Below, piece by piece: positions 60,611 through 64,000 of a DNA stretch of 64,000 bases. The notes below the pieces were generated by a model that saw only the letters and a list, made by a program, of their open reading frames with translations, did not search any database and had not been told where the DNA came from. Location: contig JAEZZO010000002.1 in NCBI GenBank assembly GCA_023418475.1, positions 198,386 to 262,385 on the forward strand, in the 5' to 3' direction. The number at the start of each line of letters is the position of its first letter. The stretch's first letter is position 1. A program made the position numbers and the translations under genes. The stretch is from Bacillota bacterium (GTDB lineage: Bacteria; Bacillota; Clostridia; Lachnospirales; Lachnospiraceae).

Positions 60611-60621
60611 ATATTTCTCCT

Positions 60622-61443
60622 TTATTTTTTCTTCTTTTTAGGATGTTTAGTTTTTACATTATCACTTTTGGATAGTGTTTCTTCTTCCCTTTCAATTACT
60701 TCCATTGCTAATTGTCGATAACCTTCTGCTCCTGCCGATTTTGAATCGTATAGGTTTATTGGTAATCCATGACTAGGCGCTTCTGCCAGTCGAACATTTC
60801 TTGGTATTATTGTTTTATATATATTCTGCTTTAAATTACTTTTAACATTCTCAACCACTTGTAGTGACAGGTTTGTTCTTGCATCAAACATTGTAAAAAC
60901 TACACCTTCCATTTCTAATTGCGTATTTAATCTTTGTTTTACTAGATTTATTGTATGTATTAATTGTGTTAACCCTTCTAAAGCATAAAATTCACATTGA
61001 ATTGGTACTAAAACAGTATCTGCAGTGGTCATAGCGTTGACAGTTAGTGTATTTAAAGATGGAGGACAATCAATTATAATAAAATCATATTCATCTCTTA
61101 TTTTATCTACTTCTTTTTTTAGTATAAATTCTCTTCCTTCAACACCTATCAGTTCTATTTCAGCACCCGCCAAATTAACATTTGAAGGAAGTATATCCAG
61201 CTTATCGATGGATGTTTTTATTTTGCATTCATCCAATGAACATTCACCAATAATCATTTGATATATTGAATTCTTAAGTCTATTTTTATCTATTCCCAGT
61301 CCACTTGACGTATTTCCCTGAGGATCAATATCAATTGTTAATACTTTTTTGTTCATCTCTGCCAAACATGCCGAAAGATTTATCGCTGTCGTTGTTTTTC
61401 CCACTCCGCCCTTTTGATTTGCAATTGCAATTATTCGCGCCAT
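60622..61443 (-). CDS. parA: Chromosome partition ATPase ParA (Soj)
   Basis: The protein has 273 residues. The deviant Walker A KGGVGKTTTAINLS (residues 11-24), DIDPQGNTSSGLG, and IIDCPPSLNTLTVNAM are typical ParA. It binds DNA as an ATP dimer and is driven off by ParB. ATG 61443 is preferred, with AAAGGATGTG upstream; a GTG at 61452 is too near that site. A lysine-rich tail (KHPKKKKK) ends the protein. Confidence 0.95.
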   Translation of the reverse strand: MARIIAIANQKGGVGKTTTAINLSACLAEMNKKVLTIDIDPQGNTSSGLGIDKNRLKNSIYQMIIGECSLDECKIKTSIDKLDILPSNVNLAGAEIELIGVEGREFILKKEVDKIRDEYDFIIIDCPPSLNTLTVNAMTTADTVLVPIQCEFYALEGLTQLIHTINLVKQRLNTQLEMEGVVFTMFDARTNLSLQVVENVKSNLKQNIYKTIIPRNVRLAEAPSHGLPINLYDSKSAGAEGYRQLAMEVIEREEETLSKSDNVKTKHPKKKKK

Positions 61444-61594
61444 ATTACTCACATCCTTTCGGAGTTTTTAAATATTTTCTTTAAAACTTCGCATTGAAAA
61501 TATTATATCATTATTTACATTCGATATCTACCTTAAATTAATTATTCGTATTAATATTACTTTTACTGCTATATATACCACATATTTCTTGAAA

Positions 61595-61610
61595 TGTTTC
61601 ACGTGAAACA
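61595..61610. promoter_or_regulatory. parS site before parA
   Basis: A second perfect TGTTTCACGTGAAACA, about 150 bp upstream of parA. Two sites in 1.1 kb mark the origin-near region. Confidence 0.95.
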
Positions 61611-62615
61611 TGTAGTAAAAAGAATTTTTACGTTAACTGAAAAAATGCTTTTTAATTCTAAAAACATCAATTTATTATATTCTTATGTTTAACTAATGAA
61701 TTTTTACACTTTATTGAAAATAATAATATTTTCATTTCGGTGATAAGAATTTATGTATTCCTTTATGAAGAGAAAACTAGGGTTGCTTCCTAGTATTATA
61801 CTAACACACTTATTAAGTTTTAATAGCTTACTGAAAATACATTTCTGAATTTAGGAATATAAAACTTTTCTTTCCTTTGACTATAGTATTCATGACACGT
61901 ATTCGTAGCATTTGTAAATCATTCATTTTATGTATTAAAAATTCTTCTGTAATACGAACCGAGCTTTCTATCCAAAAACTAGACCTCATATAATTGTTAA
62001 ATAATATATTAAGTGTTTACTAGAAATACAGTATCTGATTATTAGAATAGCACAATAGCTTTTTATTGTGCACTTTATTCTTTGTTACCTTATCGAGCGA
62101 TTGACTTACTTTCCTACATTCTTCCTGCTCTACGTTATCTGCTCTGTGTAGAGTATTCTGTAATAGATAAACCATCAATGCTACTTCGCACTGCTGATGC
62201 CGTAAGGCATTGACAAATACTCCATTCCAAGATAAGAAGTAATTACTCAGGAGTAATATGATTTCCGTCAAGCGAAAGACCGCTTTCTATTTTGCAGGTA
62301 TTTTTATTTTAGACAGTAAAAATATTCATGTACAGTTTGACTTTTTATTTGCATATTATTATACTTATTGACTAAAAAACAATTTAATCTCCCTGAGTAT
62401 TTATATCTTAATCTTTTCATACGTGTTTTATAAACTATACTTTATTTCGAGTAGTAATTATACTTAACCTAATTAGCAAATTTTCACTCAAGTAAAGACT
62501 GATTATTTCAACTAACCAGATCAGTTTCTCTATTACTGATTATTATGATCCCCATATCTAACTTCCTGTTGATTCAGAGAAATAGTACTCTACTATTAAC
62601 ACAAAGCCCCTTTTA
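61611..62615. other. Long AT-rich region without a clear gene
   Basis: About 1 kb beyond the upstream parS site. The longest frame (62020-62271, minus) has no ribosome site and no protein-like composition. I see no rRNA or tRNA. It may be the remains of DNA disrupted when the group II introns inserted. Confidence 0.4.
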
Positions 62616-62652
62616 ATCGAGTAGGAGGGAAATTAAAATTTCCCGACCTCTC

Positions 62653-62690
62653 ACACCACCGTACGTACGGTTCCGTATACGGCGATTCAA
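62653..62690 (-). ncRNA. Group II intron domain V
   Basis: CGCCGTATACGG and CCGTACGTACGGTGG form the expected catalytic hairpin, with GTGTGAGAGG and the domain VI stem GGGAAATTTTAATTTCCC following. Confidence 0.75.
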
Positions 62691-62695
62691 TCAAT

Positions 62696-63419
62696 TTAAC
62701 AAGTAACAAACCTTTCGGTGTAGTAGTCTAACATTGAGAGTAACCTTAAACAAGCTAGTCTCTCGTTAGTTATCGCATTATGCATGGCTCCACCATGACA
62801 AACTCTAGCTATATGTTCACCATAGTATGCCATAGACCATGCTAATCCTTTGTTTACTCCTAGTTTTATCAAGTTCTTTGCTCTATTCTGCGGAGTTTTC
62901 CAATGTTTCATATGCACATGCGTAGGTGATAGCGAATATTTCTATCTAACTTTGCACAAAGAGATTTTATGCTACCTGTTTTGAAGTAGTTCATCCAACC
63001 TCTGATAACTTCATTGAGTTTCTTTATCTTATAATCATTACCTACTCTCCAACTTCTGCAAGTTAACTGTTTCATTCTAACTTTGAACTTCACTACTGAT
63101 TTTGTATGTGATTTTGCCTTGTACTGGTGCGCTCTGCTATCAAAGTAAAATCCAAATCCAAGGTATTTAAGACCGCTTGGTCTGTCTACCTTACTCTTTG
63201 TCATATTTACTTTTAGTCCCAGTTTCTCTTCAATAAACTTTATGAGATTTCTCATTACTCGCCTTGCCGACATTTCACTTCCAATGCCTTAATGGTAGCT
63301 TGCTGTGCGCATCTGTTAGGTCTGAATCCATAACTATGCTCATGGAACTGTTCCTCATAGATTGATGTTATCACCTGCGCTATTGCTTGTTGTTCAAATC
63401 GGTCTGTAACTGTTGGTAC
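62696..63419 (-). pseudogene. Broken group II intron reverse transcriptase-maturase
   Basis: Pieces in order: VPTVTDRFEQQAIAQVITSI and EQFHEHSYGFRPNRCAQQAT (RT motifs 1-3) just after a TGA stop; then a deletion that removes the catalytic YADD region; then MRNLIKFIEEKLGLKVNMTK (motif 7) and the maturase domain IRGWMNYFKTGS; then a one-base loss at about 62917 before HWKTPQNRAKNLIKLGVNKG; end at 62696. It cannot make an active enzyme. Confidence 0.85.
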
Positions 63420-63603
63420 TCATTTTCCTGATTGGTTATAGCAGATGTTATCATTTCTGCAATACGAGACCAACTTCAACTGATTGATTGTTTACCCCCT
63501 CGCTCCATTTCCATTACTGAAACTTCTTCACTACTATGGGTTCGGCTGACTTCTCACAGTTCGTTGTTACTCGGCTAATGAAACCGCTGTGAGACCTCCA
63601 CGC

Positions 63604-64000
63604 TTAAGGTGCACGCTCTTTCCCTCCATATTCCGCTGCATTTACTCTGTTTTTACGAATGGAGTAGTAATTAGACTTTGTTGCTTCAAGCCAACTTATC
63701 TCTCGAAACCTAGCCTTGTATGCGATTTTTGTTCGTCGAACCAGAGATTTGCTTACAGCTTCCTTCAGATTCCACCTTACGATGGACATCCTTGCTGTTC
63801 GTCCACACATACTCATCCAGCTGTATAAATCTCTTATTTGAATTCCCATGCTCGAAGTAATTACGCCATCCCTTAATAAGCGGATTTAAGCGTTGTATCT
63901 TACTATCTAAGCTTTCATATGCTGACTTTCTGCAAGTCATTTCCCTAATTGCATCCTTTACCTTACCCAATGCTTTAGAACTCGGCATCATATATGGAAG
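63604..64000 (-). pseudogene. Second group II intron maturase fragment, cut by the window edge
   Basis: From the right edge the minus strand encodes YMMPSSKALGKVKDAIREMT and IQRLNPLIKGWRNYFEHGNS, the maturase domain of a different intron class. The frame then shifts near 63800 and continues as MSIVRWNLKEAVSKSLVRRT to a stop at 63604. It looks decayed by frameshift; the upstream part lies outside the window. Confidence 0.75.

Larger units (their letters stand above)
62616..63590 (-). mobile_element. Group II intron remnant, 3' part with deleted reverse transcriptase
   Basis: On the minus strand the piece runs from a domain I-IV-like leader (GTCAGCCGAACCCATAGTAG, near 63500-63545) through a broken reverse transcriptase to domains V and VI and the typical end CCTCCTACTCGAT at about 62616. 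Domain V (62653-62690) is intact in outline: CGCCGTATACGGAACCGTAC, then GTACGGTGG. Confidence 0.8.

Noticed and set aside
62020..62271. 83-residue minus-strand frame past parA
   Set aside because: No ribosome site, no recognisable protein pattern.

Overview
The window looks like a low-G+C clostridium of the Lachnospiraceae (Anaerocolumna / Lachnoclostridium-like). Reasons: AT-rich DNA with strong AGGAGG-type ribosome sites, a T-box in front of ilvB, the DUF3881 and DUF4446 families, a spore-type LysM/GH18 protein, a Lpl/YtcP-type sugar ABC transporter with a YesN/YesM two-component system, a long AdhE, and parA-parB with two perfect parS sites, which usually lie near the chromosome origin.

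Layout. 1-2640: ilvN (partial) and ilvB behind a T-box. 2680-6318: a Tam-like methyltransferase, then a ROK regulator and MATE exporter, with a perfect 40-bp palindrome before the ROK start. 6387-11700: YhgE-like protein, a small unknown, a TetR regulator and a LysM/GH18 protein that has lost its catalytic residues. 11729-14700: OadB with a 42-residue OadG-like partner, a divergent LysR regulator, and a zinc-ribbon membrane protein. 14797-26486: a sugar-uptake locus with two ADP-ribosylglycohydrolase-family proteins, LplB/YtcP permeases, a binding lipoprotein, YesN/YesM regulators and a PhnP-like metallohydrolase. 26486-27257: a decayed two-component system and an HsmA-like membrane protein.

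27448-40807 is the main discovery. A 13.3-kb element lies between two identical 109-bp direct repeats that include the 3' part of tRNA-Lys(CTT). I read it as an integrated filamentous phage (inovirus) of a Gram-positive host. Its order is two paralogous coat-like peptides, a hairpin terminator, a secreted membrane-anchored pIII-like protein, a pVI-like protein, a Zot/pI morphogenesis ATPase, a Rep (pII-like) initiator and a tyrosine integrase. It also carries a candidate ssDNA-binding protein, a RES-domain NADase-like cargo gene, a type I toxin with a probable antisense RNA, an XRE repressor, and duplicated small genes. Eleven copies of a 52-65 bp stem-loop ending in TGTATCTCA...TGAGATACA lie between its genes, often just before a ribosome site. 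I do not recognise this repeat family.

40766-64000: tRNA-Lys, trxA, an unlisted 57-residue basic protein, trmB, a flavodoxin-fold reductase, a DacF-type carboxypeptidase and a coiled-coil membrane protein. Next comes the complete phosphate regulon pstSCAB-phoU-phoB-phoR with a candidate Pho box, then tRNA-Arg(CCT), DUF3881, an HD-GYP protein, adhE, DUF4446 and parB-parA. Two decayed group II intron remnants close the window.

All functional names come from reading motifs and gene order by eye; no database search was run.
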